Source: Sphingobacterium sp. UBA2700
Lineage (GTDB): Bacteria > Bacteroidota > Bacteroidia > Sphingobacteriales > Sphingobacteriaceae
Assembly: GCA_002354335.1 (NCBI GenBank)
Contig: DELI01000023.1
Coordinates: 62,001 to 126,000 of the forward strand
Reading direction: 5' to 3'
Length of the DNA: 64,000 bases
The translations under genes and the position numbers were made by a program. This document shows, one piece after another, positions 9,985 to 19,400 of this stretch; positions within the stretch are counted from its first letter, which is position 1; every line of letters starts with the position of its first letter. A model generated the notes under the pieces. That model saw nothing but the letters and a program-made list of their open reading frames with translations. It did no database searches and was not told where the DNA came from.

Positions 9985-11847
9985 TTAAAATTGTTTGTTT
10001 TTCAAATTTCCTGCATAGTCAATCTCTTGATCAAACAGGTTTAAGACCTTATCTAAAATCACCGCTACGGCTCTTCTATTCAGCTTGCTAGTATTGTTGA
10101 TGACATCAATCTCCTCTCCCTTTAAGATACCTCGAAGCGCATCCTCCGAAACATCCTTGTTCACATAGTTTAGCATCGCGCGCATTCCGCTTAGGTTGAG
10201 ACTCTCGCCAGAAGCGTCCCAATTATTGTTCAACGCTGGAAAATAGTGGCGAAGGCCCTGCATCAATTCGTACTGACTAACCTCACGTTCCGGATAAAAC
10301 CAGGTTTGGTTAGCCCATTTGTATGGCACACCAACACCTTTCAATAGGCCTGTAGCACCGATTTTTTGAAGAATTTTGAAGTGAGGATCAGTAGATGGCA
10401 CATCAATGTACGGCATGATGTAAGCCTGATGATCTAATAAGGCAGCTTGCACATCTCTAATGGAAACTTCCGAAGGTTGTTTTCCTTGTTTTACTGAAAC
10501 CGCTGCCAGGGCACCTGATGCTTGGCCAATGCCTAAAACAACAGGCTGCAATCGCGTCGCCCCATTGACGATATTACTGACACCGATACTTTTCTCCGAA
10601 ACGATTAAACCGTCAAAGTCAGCAGGAACTAAGGAGCCCATCGGAACATTATAAGAAGGTACGCGAATCTTAACAAAATCGATCTCCGGCGCATTTCCAT
10701 ATTTGTAATGATGATGGTCGATCGTATAATCACCAACCGCAATTCCCGTCTTATAGTATGCTTCTTCGGTATCAAACGGCGTCATAATATGCTGAAGCGC
10801 AAACAACGATTTCGCTTTCAAGCGTCTGGACTCCCGATGGTAGGGAATCATTGGAAAGCCATCTTTGGTTGGATATTCATCATAAGCTATGCCTAGATGT
10901 TTGAAGCCGATCTCGTTTTGAATATAATAGACGAAGCGCAAGGTCATCTGCTTCGCTTCTTCCAACATTTTAGCACGTTCAGCCGGACTTTTTTCGACTA
11001 TATTCAGATAAATATCATTTCCCTTCTTCGGCCAGTTAATCATGAACTTATTATTCGGCAGGGCGCCGTAAGTAAGCATTTTATAGCAATCGTTATTATC
11101 TTTCAAGTGCGTCGCAGGATCTGACACATCACAACATCCTGCAAACTCAGCCGGATCGTAGTTTTTTGGCTTTTTGATTGTTTTATCAGCCCCTTTTCCG
11201 AAATCCTTCAAGGTGATCACATAAGTCAAGTCCTGGACGATATCATTTCCTTCGGGCAATGCAAAGCTTTCCTTTGTTAAGCTTTGGCTATCCATACCCA
11301 AGTAATACGGAACTTTTAAGGCCGCCATAACATCTCCTAACTCGGTCGCATCGACTAAAACTTTTGCTTCTACCTTGGTCGATTTACCATTGCTGGTCTT
11401 TAGATCGATAATCCATCCGTTAGCGGTTTTGCGTGGATTCGCCCAGTGTGTCTCGAATAGGACCTGAATGTTTGGCTCTTTCGCGACCATCTCTTGAAGT
11501 ATCTTGTTACCAATCGATGGCTCGAAAAGGGTATTACTAACCCATCCGGTTTCCACCGCTTCTGGCCCACCATAATGCTGATATAACTTTTCTCTAAATT
11601 CTCCCCACAAACCGGAAGGCATCTTATGATTACCATCGATAGCCGAAACACCCGCTGAGGTCAACATGCCACCAAGCCAGACTGTTTCTTCAACAACAAC
11701 GGACTTCACGCCCATACGCGCCGCTTGGATGGCAGCCATCGTGCCACTAGCACCGCCACCAATTATTAAGATATCAGTCTTTATTTGTGAAATAAGCTGG
11801 GAACTCGACAAGAAAAGAATAAAGCACAGTAAGTAAATCTTCTTCAT
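9985..11847 (-). CDS. Secreted FAD-dependent oxidoreductase (FAD_oxidored family)
   Basis: First gene of the susC operon. A Sec signal peptide (residues 1-20) is followed directly by a Rossmann FAD-binding motif, ILIIGGGASGTMAAIQAARMG (GxGxxG at about residues 27-33), and the ADP-binding acidic end VVVEE. VLVDATELGDV and the C-terminal GATRLQPVVLGIGQASGALA are typical of PF12831 proteins (distant relatives of succinate dehydrogenase and thiazole-synthesis flavoproteins). The last ~130 residues form an extra helical domain. It acts in the periplasm and probably oxidises or dehydrates a sugar; the reaction is not known. Export of a flavoprotein through Sec rather than Tat is noteworthy but common in this family. 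Length 620 residues is typical. Confidence 0.85.
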   Translation of the reverse strand: MKKIYLLCFILFLSSSQLISQIKTDILIIGGGASGTMAAIQAARMGVKSVVVEETVWLGGMLTSAGVSAIDGNHKMPSGLWGEFREKLYQHYGGPEAVETGWVSNTLFEPSIGNKILQEMVAKEPNIQVLFETHWANPRKTANGWIIDLKTSNGKSTKVEAKVLVDATELGDVMAALKVPYYLGMDSQSLTKESFALPEGNDIVQDLTYVITLKDFGKGADKTIKKPKNYDPAEFAGCCDVSDPATHLKDNNDCYKMLTYGALPNNKFMINWPKKGNDIYLNIVEKSPAERAKMLEEAKQMTLRFVYYIQNEIGFKHLGIAYDEYPTKDGFPMIPYHRESRRLKAKSLFALQHIMTPFDTEEAYYKTGIAVGDYTIDHHHYKYGNAPEIDFVKIRVPSYNVPMGSLVPADFDGLIVSEKSIGVSNIVNGATRLQPVVLGIGQASGALAAVSVKQGKQPSEVSIRDVQAALLDHQAYIMPYIDVPSTDPHFKILQKIGATGLLKGVGVPYKWANQTWFYPEREVSQYELMQGLRHYFPALNNNWDASGESLNLSGMRAMLNYVNKDVSEDALRGILKGEEIDVINNTSKLNRRAVAVILDKVLNLFDQEIDYAGNLKNKQF

Positions 11848-11951
11848 ATAGGGTTTGTTGTCTTAACTATGCGGGTTTAAATTGAAGCCCTCATAATTAG
11901 GTAGATCATATAATAGGTTCTATTATGGAACTAAATTATAAATAAAAACAA

Positions 11952-11998
11952 TAATGACCAATATATTTTTAAATTATTTTAAAAACATACTGGTCATT
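11952..11998. promoter_or_regulatory. Inverted repeat with AT-rich box upstream of the FAD oxidoreductase operon
   Basis: Arms 11952-11963 and 11987-11998 match at 11 of 12 positions (AATGACCAATAT against ATACTGGTCATT). The loop contains TAAATTATTTTAAAAACA (11970-11987), which recurs inverted at 13495-13512 with one mismatch. It lies about 105 nt before the oxidoreductase start, in the 183-nt gap after the MFS gene. A binding site for the ROK regulator encoded nearby is plausible, not shown. Confidence 0.45.
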
Positions 11999-12030
11999 AA
12001 TATATTTTATACAAATAGATAGCGAGACAA

Positions 12031-13326
12031 CTATTGATCAGATGCGATCTCCTCGTTGTCATCTGGCTTGCGTAGCGGCACTAACCAACTGACGATAAAT
12101 GCCGGGATCGTTGCAATTAATACCCAGATAAAAAACTCTTTATACCCTAGATGATCACTCAAATAACCACTAATCATCGATGGAATCATAAAGCCTAAAT
12201 TCATTAAACCACTTCCAAAAGCGTAGTGAGCCATCTTATATTTTCCCGGAGCGATATTTTGCATCATAAATAATATCAGGCCTACAAACCCGAACCCGTA
12301 GCCAAAATATTCGACGATAACTGCTCCAGCGATGAGGTAAAGATTCGTTGGCATCGCGATCGCCAAGAATGCATAAGCTGCAAATGGGATATTGAAAAAT
12401 GCACAAAGCACTAATAAGGTCTTTCTATTCAGTCCATTCTTTGCGACATAATTTCCAGCCAGAATAGATCCTAAAACAAATGCTATCGCGCCGAAAACCC
12501 CATACAACAAGCCTATCTCCGAGGTACTTAAACCCAAACCTCCCTCCTCGCGTGAGGCTTTGAAAAATAAGGGGATAATCTTAATCGCCTGTCCCTCAGC
12601 AAAACGATAGAATACGATGAATGCTAAACTAAACCAGATATATTTCTTCTGAAAGAATGAAATAATCACGTCTTTTAACGTTGAAAAACCCTCTTTTAAT
12701 GAGCTTGTTTGAGCAGCCGGCTGTCCGGAAGGAATAGCACGCATATTATAAATCCCCAACAGAATCATAATCAATCCATAGGCAAACATGACAATCATCC
12801 AGGCATTCACAACACCGATATTTTTCTCCAGCTGTCCTGCCAGATACACTAACGCGCCCCCTGAAAACACTTTGGCAATATTATAAAACGCTCCTTGCCA
12901 GCCTACGTACTTCGCCTGCAGCGTTGCACTGAGCTCATTCAGATAGACTCCATCAGCAGCTGTATCATGGGTTGCACCGCTAATAGCGATAATGGCCAAT
13001 ATCCCGATTGACACGCTGAAGAAAGCATCTAATTGCAAGGAGATCCCTACCAAACCAAACAACAATCCCGTCAAGATCTGTGTTACAAAAACAAAAAATT
13101 TCTTGGTCTTGTAAAGCTCTAAAAAAGGTCCCCACAGCGGCTTTAACGTCCATGGCATCATGATCAAGGAGGTCCAAAAAGCAATTTTAGCATCTGAAAC
13201 CCCTAGGTTTTTATACATCAAGGTAGCGGCTGTCGATAAGGCAACAAAAGGCAGCCCCATAGCGAACCAGGTTGATGGAATCCAGGTCAATGGATGCGCT
13301 ACTTTGTTGTTGGTTTGTTCTTTCAC
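12031..13326 (-). CDS. AmpG-like MFS transporter
   Basis: A 431-residue inner-membrane protein with about 12 predicted transmembrane helices. The start (PLTWIPSTWFAMGLPFVALS) and the stretch GATHDTAADGVYLNEL are typical of the AmpG/SLC33-like branch of the major facilitator superfamily, which carries muropeptides or sugar conjugates with protons. In Bacteroidetes such genes are the usual cytoplasmic importers of PUL products. It is transcribed away from the ROK regulator across a 257-nt divergent region and in the same direction as the SusC operon 183 nt downstream. That arrangement suggests it imports the disaccharide or amino sugar released by that operon or by the sialidase. The true substrate cannot be read from sequence. 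Confidence 0.85.
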   Translation of the reverse strand: MKEQTNNKVAHPLTWIPSTWFAMGLPFVALSTAATLMYKNLGVSDAKIAFWTSLIMMPWTLKPLWGPFLELYKTKKFFVFVTQILTGLLFGLVGISLQLDAFFSVSIGILAIIAISGATHDTAADGVYLNELSATLQAKYVGWQGAFYNIAKVFSGGALVYLAGQLEKNIGVVNAWMIVMFAYGLIMILLGIYNMRAIPSGQPAAQTSSLKEGFSTLKDVIISFFQKKYIWFSLAFIVFYRFAEGQAIKIIPLFFKASREEGGLGLSTSEIGLLYGVFGAIAFVLGSILAGNYVAKNGLNRKTLLVLCAFFNIPFAAYAFLAIAMPTNLYLIAGAVIVEYFGYGFGFVGLILFMMQNIAPGKYKMAHYAFGSGLMNLGFMIPSMISGYLSDHLGYKEFFIWVLIATIPAFIVSWLVPLRKPDDNEEIASDQ

Positions 13327-13494
13327 GGTAGTATAATTAAGGTTTTCGATATTTTTGGTATATTAAGCCATCATTAATAAAGATAACGCCAATAATACGC
13401 TACCTTTATCTAATGATTTTCATGGGTAGATGTTTTATGCCCATTGTTCATAAAATCGTCCAATTATATTAAAAAAATATTAAAACCTAAAACT

Positions 13495-13512
13495 TGTTTT
13501 TAAAATTATTTA
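13495..13512. promoter_or_regulatory. AT-rich candidate operator in the ROK/MFS divergent region
   Basis: On the minus strand it reads TAAATAATTTTAAAAACA, 17 of 18 identical to 11970-11987. It lies about 70-90 nt upstream of the ROK ATG. Two matching AT-rich boxes in the two promoter regions of this locus fit a shared regulator, but AT-rich matches arise easily by chance. Confidence 0.35.
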
Positions 13513-13583
13513 ATAATATCAATATTTTTACTAATATCGCAGTATAATACAATTACCCCATAATAACAGATAGGTAAATTATC

Positions 13584-14813
13584 ATGACCTTAAATTTTCT
13601 AAACGAAAGACAGCTCGGCGCCAATTCCGGTGTAGCCTATAAAAACATTAGGCTTAAAAAGCAGATACTGTCTTATTTCGCACAGAATGAAACCGCAACG
13701 ATTGCTGAATTGAGCAAAGAATTCAATGTCAGCATCCCCAAGATAAATGAGTGCGTCACAGAACTCATCAACGATCAGTTGGTCAAAGACTACGGCAAGA
13801 CATCAGCAAGCGTAGGTAGAAAACCAAACTCTTATGGCTTAGTTGCTAACGCGGCATATTTTATTGGTGTGCAGGTTGGAACGGAAAACCTCAGTATTGC
13901 CATGATTAATTTGAAGAAAGATCTGGTCGCTAAAAAAGAGGATATCCCCTTCCAACTGGAAAACAACGAAGAATCTTTGCAGGTGATCTGTGCTAATATC
14001 ACTGAGTTTATCGATAAGCAATCCGTCAACAAAGAGCATATTCTGGGTGTTGGTATCAACTTATCCGGTCGAATCAACTATAGAACAGGTTATTCCTATA
14101 GTTACTTCAATTTCTACGAAGATCCTTTGTCAACTTACTTCGAAAAGGAATTGGGCATTCCATCTTACCTGGAAAATGATACCAAAGCACTGTCCTATGC
14201 CGAATTTTCCAGCGGAATATTAGGCACCGAGAAAGATGCCCTTTACATCAATATTGATAACGGAATTGGTCTAGGGATTATGATTAACGGACAACTATAT
14301 TATGGTAAATCCGGATTCTCCGGCGAGTTTGGTCATATTCCGATCTTTGATAATGAAATCATCTGTAAGTGCGGTAAAAAAGGATGTTTAGAAACTGAAG
14401 CTTCCGGCCGTGCGCTGCGCACGAAAATAATTGAAGAAATCAATGCAGGAGCAACAAGCACGCTAACCAAGAAATTTAGCGATATACAGGATATCCGACT
14501 GAATGACATTATTCTCGCTGCTAAAAAAGATGATAACCTCGCGATTGAATCTATAAACTATATTGGCGATAAATTAGGTCGTGGAATCGCTTCGCTGATC
14601 AATATTTTCAATCCCGAATTGATTATTATCGGTGGCTCCCTTGCTAAGTCGGGCGAATATTTGAGCCTGCCGGTGAAAAATGCCATCAACAAATATTCAC
14701 TTTCAATCGTAAATAGAGATACAAAAATTACCCTGTCTTCCAATGGCGAAAAATTAGCAGCCTATGGTGCCTGCTTATTATTGCGCGACCGATTGTTGGA
14801 AATAACAGAGTAG
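13584..14813 (+). CDS. ROK family transcriptional regulator
   Basis: A 409-residue protein. Residues ~20-85 form a winged helix-turn-helix (TIAELSKEFNVSIPKINECV), and residues ~90-405 the ROK sugar-kinase-like fold. The ROK zinc motif CKCGKKGC is intact at residues 261-268, as are the phosphate-loop-like NIDNGIGLGI and the C-terminal IIIGGSLAKSGE. The Asp of ENDTKAL at the kinase catalytic position is also present, so some kinase activity or sugar binding is possible. NagC/Mlc-type relatives bind sugar phosphates and repress sugar genes. It is followed after only 10 nt by the sialidase and is divergent from the MFS gene, so it probably controls both in response to an amino sugar. AT-rich boxes at 13495 and 11970 are candidate targets. 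Confidence 0.9.
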   Translation: MTLNFLNERQLGANSGVAYKNIRLKKQILSYFAQNETATIAELSKEFNVSIPKINECVTELINDQLVKDYGKTSASVGRKPNSYGLVANAAYFIGVQVGTENLSIAMINLKKDLVAKKEDIPFQLENNEESLQVICANITEFIDKQSVNKEHILGVGINLSGRINYRTGYSYSYFNFYEDPLSTYFEKELGIPSYLENDTKALSYAEFSSGILGTEKDALYINIDNGIGLGIMINGQLYYGKSGFSGEFGHIPIFDNEIICKCGKKGCLETEASGRALRTKIIEEINAGATSTLTKKFSDIQDIRLNDIILAAKKDDNLAIESINYIGDKLGRGIASLINIFNPELIIIGGSLAKSGEYLSLPVKNAINKYSLSIVNRDTKITLSSNGEKLAAYGACLLLRDRLLEITE

Positions 14814-14823
14814 CCTTTCTCCT

Positions 14824-15981
14824 ATGAAAAAAATCTACCTCAGCTTACTTGCTCTAGCCTGCTATGTTGGCAGTATAGCCCAAGAAACAACTGTATTCAA
14901 ATCTGGCGAAGACGGATATGCCAGCTATCGAATCCCTGCCATCGTAAAAAATAAGAACGGCGACTTGATGGCTATAGCCGAAGGACGCGTTGACCATGCC
15001 GGCGATTATGGAAACGTCGATATCGTTTGTAAAATCAGTAAAGATCAAGGGAAAACCTGGGGCGCCTTGCAAGTAATTGTAGATTATGAAAATCTGCAGG
15101 CCGGCAATCCTGCTGCTGTGGTCGATCTATTAGATCCGAATTTTAAGAATGGCCGAATCTTCCTTTTCTATAATACGGGGAACAACCATGAGGGTGAAGT
15201 ACGAAAAGGAAAGGGGCTAAGAGAAAACTGGTACATCAGTTCGATCGATGGCGGAAAAACTTGGTCGGAAGCAATCAATATCACGGCTTCTACACATCGC
15301 CCGAAACAACCCGAAATCAACCCTGCATATAACTTTAAGGAAGATTGGCGAACTTACGCCAATACTCCCGGACACGCTTTCCAATTCGTTAGCGGTCCGA
15401 ATAAGGGACGCCTATATATCGCGGCAAATCACAGTGCCGGAGCACCAGATCCGCAAGGGAAAGATTGGAATGCGCATGCCTTCTACTCCGATGATCATGG
15501 AAAAACATTTCAACTCAGTGAAAATGTGCCCTATGCCGGAACGAATGAGTCTATGGCCGCGCAGGTCGATGAAAACGAAGTCTATATGAGTTCCAGGAAT
15601 CAACAACTCAATCCTAAGTTGCGTATCGTATCGCGATCGATAGACGGCGGAAAAACATGGACTTCCTCAGTCGCCGACCCCAACCTGCCCGACCCTATCA
15701 ATCAAGCATCCGTACTTTCCTGGAAAAAAGGTAAGAACTTTATCCTCGCCCATCTCAATGCCGCCGATCAAACCCGACGCAATAACCTAACCCTCAGACT
15801 ATCCAAAGACAAGGGTAAAACTTGGTATTTCAACAAAATCGTCGCCAAAGCTCCTGAAGATATGATAGGCGATTATTCCGCCTACTCAGATCTCGTATTG
15901 ATCAATAAAAATCAACTCGGAATTCTATTCGAAAAGAATAACTATAAAGAGATTGTCTTCGTGAAAGAAAATATTAAATAA
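14824..15981 (+). CDS. nanH: Secreted exo-alpha-sialidase (BNR-repeat neuraminidase)
   Basis: Removes terminal sialic acids in the periplasm or outside the cell. Signal peptide residues 1-19 (cleavage after SIAQ). The RIP motif is present as YRIP with Arg36. Five Asp-box repeats are visible (SKDQGKTW, SIDGGKTW, SDDHGKTF, SIDGGKTW, SKDKGKTW), one per propeller blade. Further catalytic candidates are Asp61 (GDYGNVD), Glu in TNESMAAQ, and Tyr in DYSAYSDL near the C-terminus (nucleophile motif). At 385 residues it is a bare six-bladed propeller without the extra lectin or CBM domain of larger family-33 enzymes. It shares a transcript with the ROK regulator. No sialic-acid lyase is obvious beside it; see findings. 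Confidence 0.88.
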   Translation: MKKIYLSLLALACYVGSIAQETTVFKSGEDGYASYRIPAIVKNKNGDLMAIAEGRVDHAGDYGNVDIVCKISKDQGKTWGALQVIVDYENLQAGNPAAVVDLLDPNFKNGRIFLFYNTGNNHEGEVRKGKGLRENWYISSIDGGKTWSEAINITASTHRPKQPEINPAYNFKEDWRTYANTPGHAFQFVSGPNKGRLYIAANHSAGAPDPQGKDWNAHAFYSDDHGKTFQLSENVPYAGTNESMAAQVDENEVYMSSRNQQLNPKLRIVSRSIDGGKTWTSSVADPNLPDPINQASVLSWKKGKNFILAHLNAADQTRRNNLTLRLSKDKGKTWYFNKIVAKAPEDMIGDYSAYSDLVLINKNQLGILFEKNNYKEIVFVKENIK

Positions 15982-16011
15982 ACTTTCCACGCTTTAATTC
16001 AAGATCTTGAT

Positions 16012-16049
16012 AACAGCAGATTTGCCAGGCATATCTGCTGTTCTTTTTT
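16012..16049 (+). terminator. Intrinsic terminator of the ROK-sialidase operon
   Basis: Perfect 10-bp stem AACAGCAGAT / ATCTGCTGTT (16012-16021 and 16033-16042), 11-nt loop, then C and six T. It lies 31 nt after the sialidase stop. Confidence 0.92.
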
Positions 16050-16118
16050 CTGTATTCGTGAGAATCTAATTGGTATCAGCTATTGCTTTGAATCAAAAAA
16101 GGAATAAGTCTCGTTCAT

Positions 16119-16206
16119 CTTAAAACCCTTTTAAACCCCTTTCATAACCCTTTCATATCCGTATCAAACCCGCTCTGGAAGGGCTATGGTATGGGTGTGA
16201 ATGGGG
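16119..16206 (+). repeat. CCCTTT-type intergenic dyad repeat, copy A
   Basis: Starts CTTAAAACCCTTTTAAACC, continues with CCCTTTCATAACCC and CCGTATCAAACCCGCTC, and ends in a G-rich arm (TATGGGTGTGAATGGGG). It is related to 38539-38618 (opposite strand) and 63572-63672. Like them it reads in the direction of the gene it follows, here the sialidase. Confidence 0.75.
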
Positions 16207-16219
16207 AATGGATAGCGTT

Positions 16220-16254
16220 TAGTATCTAGTAGTCAGTACTTAGTATTTAGACCT
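16220..16254 (+). repeat. TAG heptad array, sialidase side
   Basis: Five 7-bp units: TAGTATC, TAGTAGT, CAGTACT, TAGTATT, TAGACCT, followed by ATAGCGT. Same tail as the arrays at 16377 and 38384. It reads in the direction of the upstream sialidase gene. Confidence 0.8.
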
Positions 16255-16376
16255 ATAGCGTTCTTTCTAGTCTAGATATTAGACATGAGATATTAGACCG
16301 TTTTATCTCGTTCAAGACCAACTCGCTAACCCAAGGTTCAAACCAACCGAAAGATACAATTTAGAAAGGACGCCAT

Positions 16377-16432
16377 AGGTCTAAATACTAACTACTAACT
16401 ACTAACTACTAACTACTAAACACTAACTACTA
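16377..16432 (-). repeat. TAG heptad array fused to the HTCS stop codon
   Basis: Read on the minus strand it has eight 7-bp units (TAGTAGT, TAGTGTT, four times TAGTAGT, TAGTATT, TAGACCT), then ATGGCG. The first TAG (16430-16432) is the stop codon of the regulator gene. Since 7 is not a multiple of 3, TAG stops appear in all three forward frames. Confidence 0.88.
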
Positions 16433-19400
16433 CTTAACCAATTTACTCGCATTCATCAACTTCACTTTCTCCTCCACTTCCAGGTTAATAAACTGTGAGG
16501 GAGTAACTCCGTAAAAAGCTTTGAAGGTCTTACTGAACCATTTGGGGTCGGAGAAACCTACGGAATACGCTACTTCAGCAATACTGAGGTCTTTATTTCC
16601 GAGCAGTGTGCTGGCGGTTCGAAGTCTAACGGCATTGATCATTTCGATGATGCTGAGGCCGGTCAGCTGTTTCACCTTTCTGTAGAGCACGGGTCTGCTC
16701 ATTCCAATCTGATTGGCGAGCTGCATTACATTGAGTTCTTCTTCGGCTAGATGTTCTTCGATAAAGCTGACGAGTTTATTGAGGAAAATAACTTCTTCGT
16801 TCGCAGTTTCCTCTTCCTCCTTTTTATCTTTTAATAGATATTCTTTGACGAAGTGTTTCCTGAAGCTCTGCTGTGTGAAGAGTATGTTCTGAATTTTCAG
16901 CGCCAGAATTTCAATGTTTACGGGCTTGGTGAGGTAATCATCGGAGCCGGCGTGCATTCCTGTTTTCATATCCTCGCTGGACGAAAGCGCCGTGAGTAGA
17001 ATTACAGGAATATGCGATGTCGTCGCGTTCGATTTCATCATTTTGGCAAGACTGATACCATCGACGTTTGGCATCATGACATCGGATATAACGAGATCAG
17101 GTAAATTTTCCGAGACCTGTCTCCATGCTTGCTCGCCATCTCTCGCCAATAACACCTGATAGTTCTTGTTTAATTGCCGATAAAGAAACTGTAGTATTTC
17201 TTCATTGTCGTCTACCAAGAGCACCATTTTCCTTTCCTTTAACGGAATATGCTCAGCAATCTCGCTCACTTCGTCGGCTTGTAAAGTGGCAGTTTGTGCC
17301 ATTGTATTGGTTAGCTCTTTGTTTGGCGAGGATTGGTTCTGAGGAATATCCTGCAACATTTCCTCTGCTTTCAAATGGGCATTTCCTAGTGGAATACAGA
17401 TATAAAAACTGCTGTACGAGGGTTGTCCGTCTTCCTCGCTCTGGCTTTCTACAAAGATTTCACCATGATGCAGCAATACAATATCTTTTGCCAGAGAGAG
17501 GCCGATCCCGCTGCTATATTTCTTGCTGTATAGGTTTTGATCGCCTTGATAGAAAAATTCAAATACCGTCTCCAATTCATGCTTCGGAATGCCTGGTCCG
17601 GAATCTTTAACACAAAGTTGAAGCATCCCCTCCGGATATTTATCCTGCGCTTCGATTTGCGACAGGGATAATTTGATCTCGCCGCCCTCCGGTGTAAACC
17701 TCAATGCGTTGGCAAGTATATTGAAACAGACTTTCTCCATCTGATTGATATCCATCCAAACATCGGGTAATTCGTCCTCAACCTCCAATTGAACGCTTAT
17801 TTTCTTGCTTTCAAAATCATTTTTAAAGGATTCGAGCACATCAAGAATAACCGCATGCAGATCATATCGAGCAACTTTTAATTTTAGTAAGCCTAATTCA
17901 CTTTTTCTAACATCCAACAGCTCATTTACAAGCAGCAATAAGCGCTGTGCATTTTTCTTCATCACACGCAGCGTCGGCTTGTTGTTATCATTGTCCGCAG
18001 TGTTCGACAATATTTGCTGCAAGGGGCTTAGAATTAGCATCAGCGGCGTCCGCAATTCATGTGATACATTCGTAAAGAAGTTCGCCTTCATTTCTGCGAC
18101 TTTCTTTTCGTGCGCGGTTTCCAGATTGACGAGCTCCAATTGATATTTTAGCTCACTTTTGGATTTGACGAACCGTATGATGATGTAAAATACGGCTAAG
18201 CCCAATAATACATAAATGCTGATTGCCCACCAGGTTAACCACCAAGGTGGTAGAATAGTCAACTCCAATCTATTTATTTCTTGCGACCACACTGCATCAT
18301 TGCTCGCCCCTTTGATCAACAGCGTATACTTTCCAGGCGATAGGTTGGTGTATGTTGCTGTAGGGATATCGACATAATTCCAGTCCTCCTCTAATCCCTC
18401 GAGCTTGTAAGCATATTTATTCTTCTCCGGTGTTACGTAGTTTAACGTGGCAAAGTCGATACTGAAAGTATTCTTGTTGTGGGGCAATTCAAGACTAGGG
18501 TTCACCGCCAACTGGATTGGCAACAATGTCCCAGGTTGCGGATCAATGGGTTGATTATGAATTCTAAGATCCGTGAAGGTCACTTTCGGGCGATATCCGC
18601 TGCTCCCGATTTGGCGAGGATAAAAAGAGGTAATACCATGTGTCCCTCCGAATAGTATCTCACCATCACTGCTTTTAAACGCTGCCCCGATGGAAAATTC
18701 ATTACCCAACAATCCGTCCTTCATATTGAATGGGGCAAACTCTCCCTTCTCCGGATTGAAGGAGCAGATACCGTTGTTGGTGCTTATCCATAGTTTATTG
18801 GCATCCTCCAAAATACCGACAATATTATTTCCCGGCAATCCATCCTTCTGCGAATAGCGTTTAAACTGCTTCTTCTCATAGTCAAATAAGTTTAAGCCTT
18901 CTTTGGAAGTTCCGATCCATAACCTTCCTTTACTGTCCTCAAAAATACTGAGGATAATGGAGCCACTGATGGAATGTATATCTCCTACCTTTGGGAAGAA
19001 AACATCAAAAGCCTCTTTACCTGCCCACTTCACATTCAGTCCATTCTCGGTGCCGGCCCAGACATTCTTTCTCGAATCGATGAAGACGGTACGTACCATT
19101 TCTGATGAGAGATTGTAGGGCGCGCGCTTACCGGGCATATATTGTTCGTAATAGCCTGTTGTTCCTGCTTTCTTCAGATTCAATCCCCCTCCGTAGGTGC
19201 CTATCCAAAGGTGACCTTGATGGTCCTCCTTAATGCTGTAGACATTATTACTGGAAAGTGAGCTTGCATCATTGGGATCATGCCTAATATATTCAAATCC
19301 CTGCTGATCAGGCTTAAGAATGTTCAATCCGCCGGAATAGGTTCCAATCCATACGTTGGCTTTGCTATCGATAAAAATATGCTTTACATGATTATTGCTC

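Larger units (their letters stand above)
15982..16429. other. Convergent intergenic region packed with repeats
   Basis: No gene. It holds, in order: an intrinsic terminator for the sialidase (16012-16049), a CCCTTT-type dyad repeat (16119-16206), a plus-orientation TAG heptad array (16220-16254), a middle stretch rich in TATTAGAC units (about 16265-16300), and a minus-orientation heptad array (16377-16432). The tails of the two arrays form a long-range inverted repeat: 16241-16260 against 16371-16390, 19 of 20 matching. Confidence 0.8.

Noticed and set aside
16377..16432. CRISPR-like array
   Set aside because: The units are 7 bp with no spacers and no cas genes are in the window.
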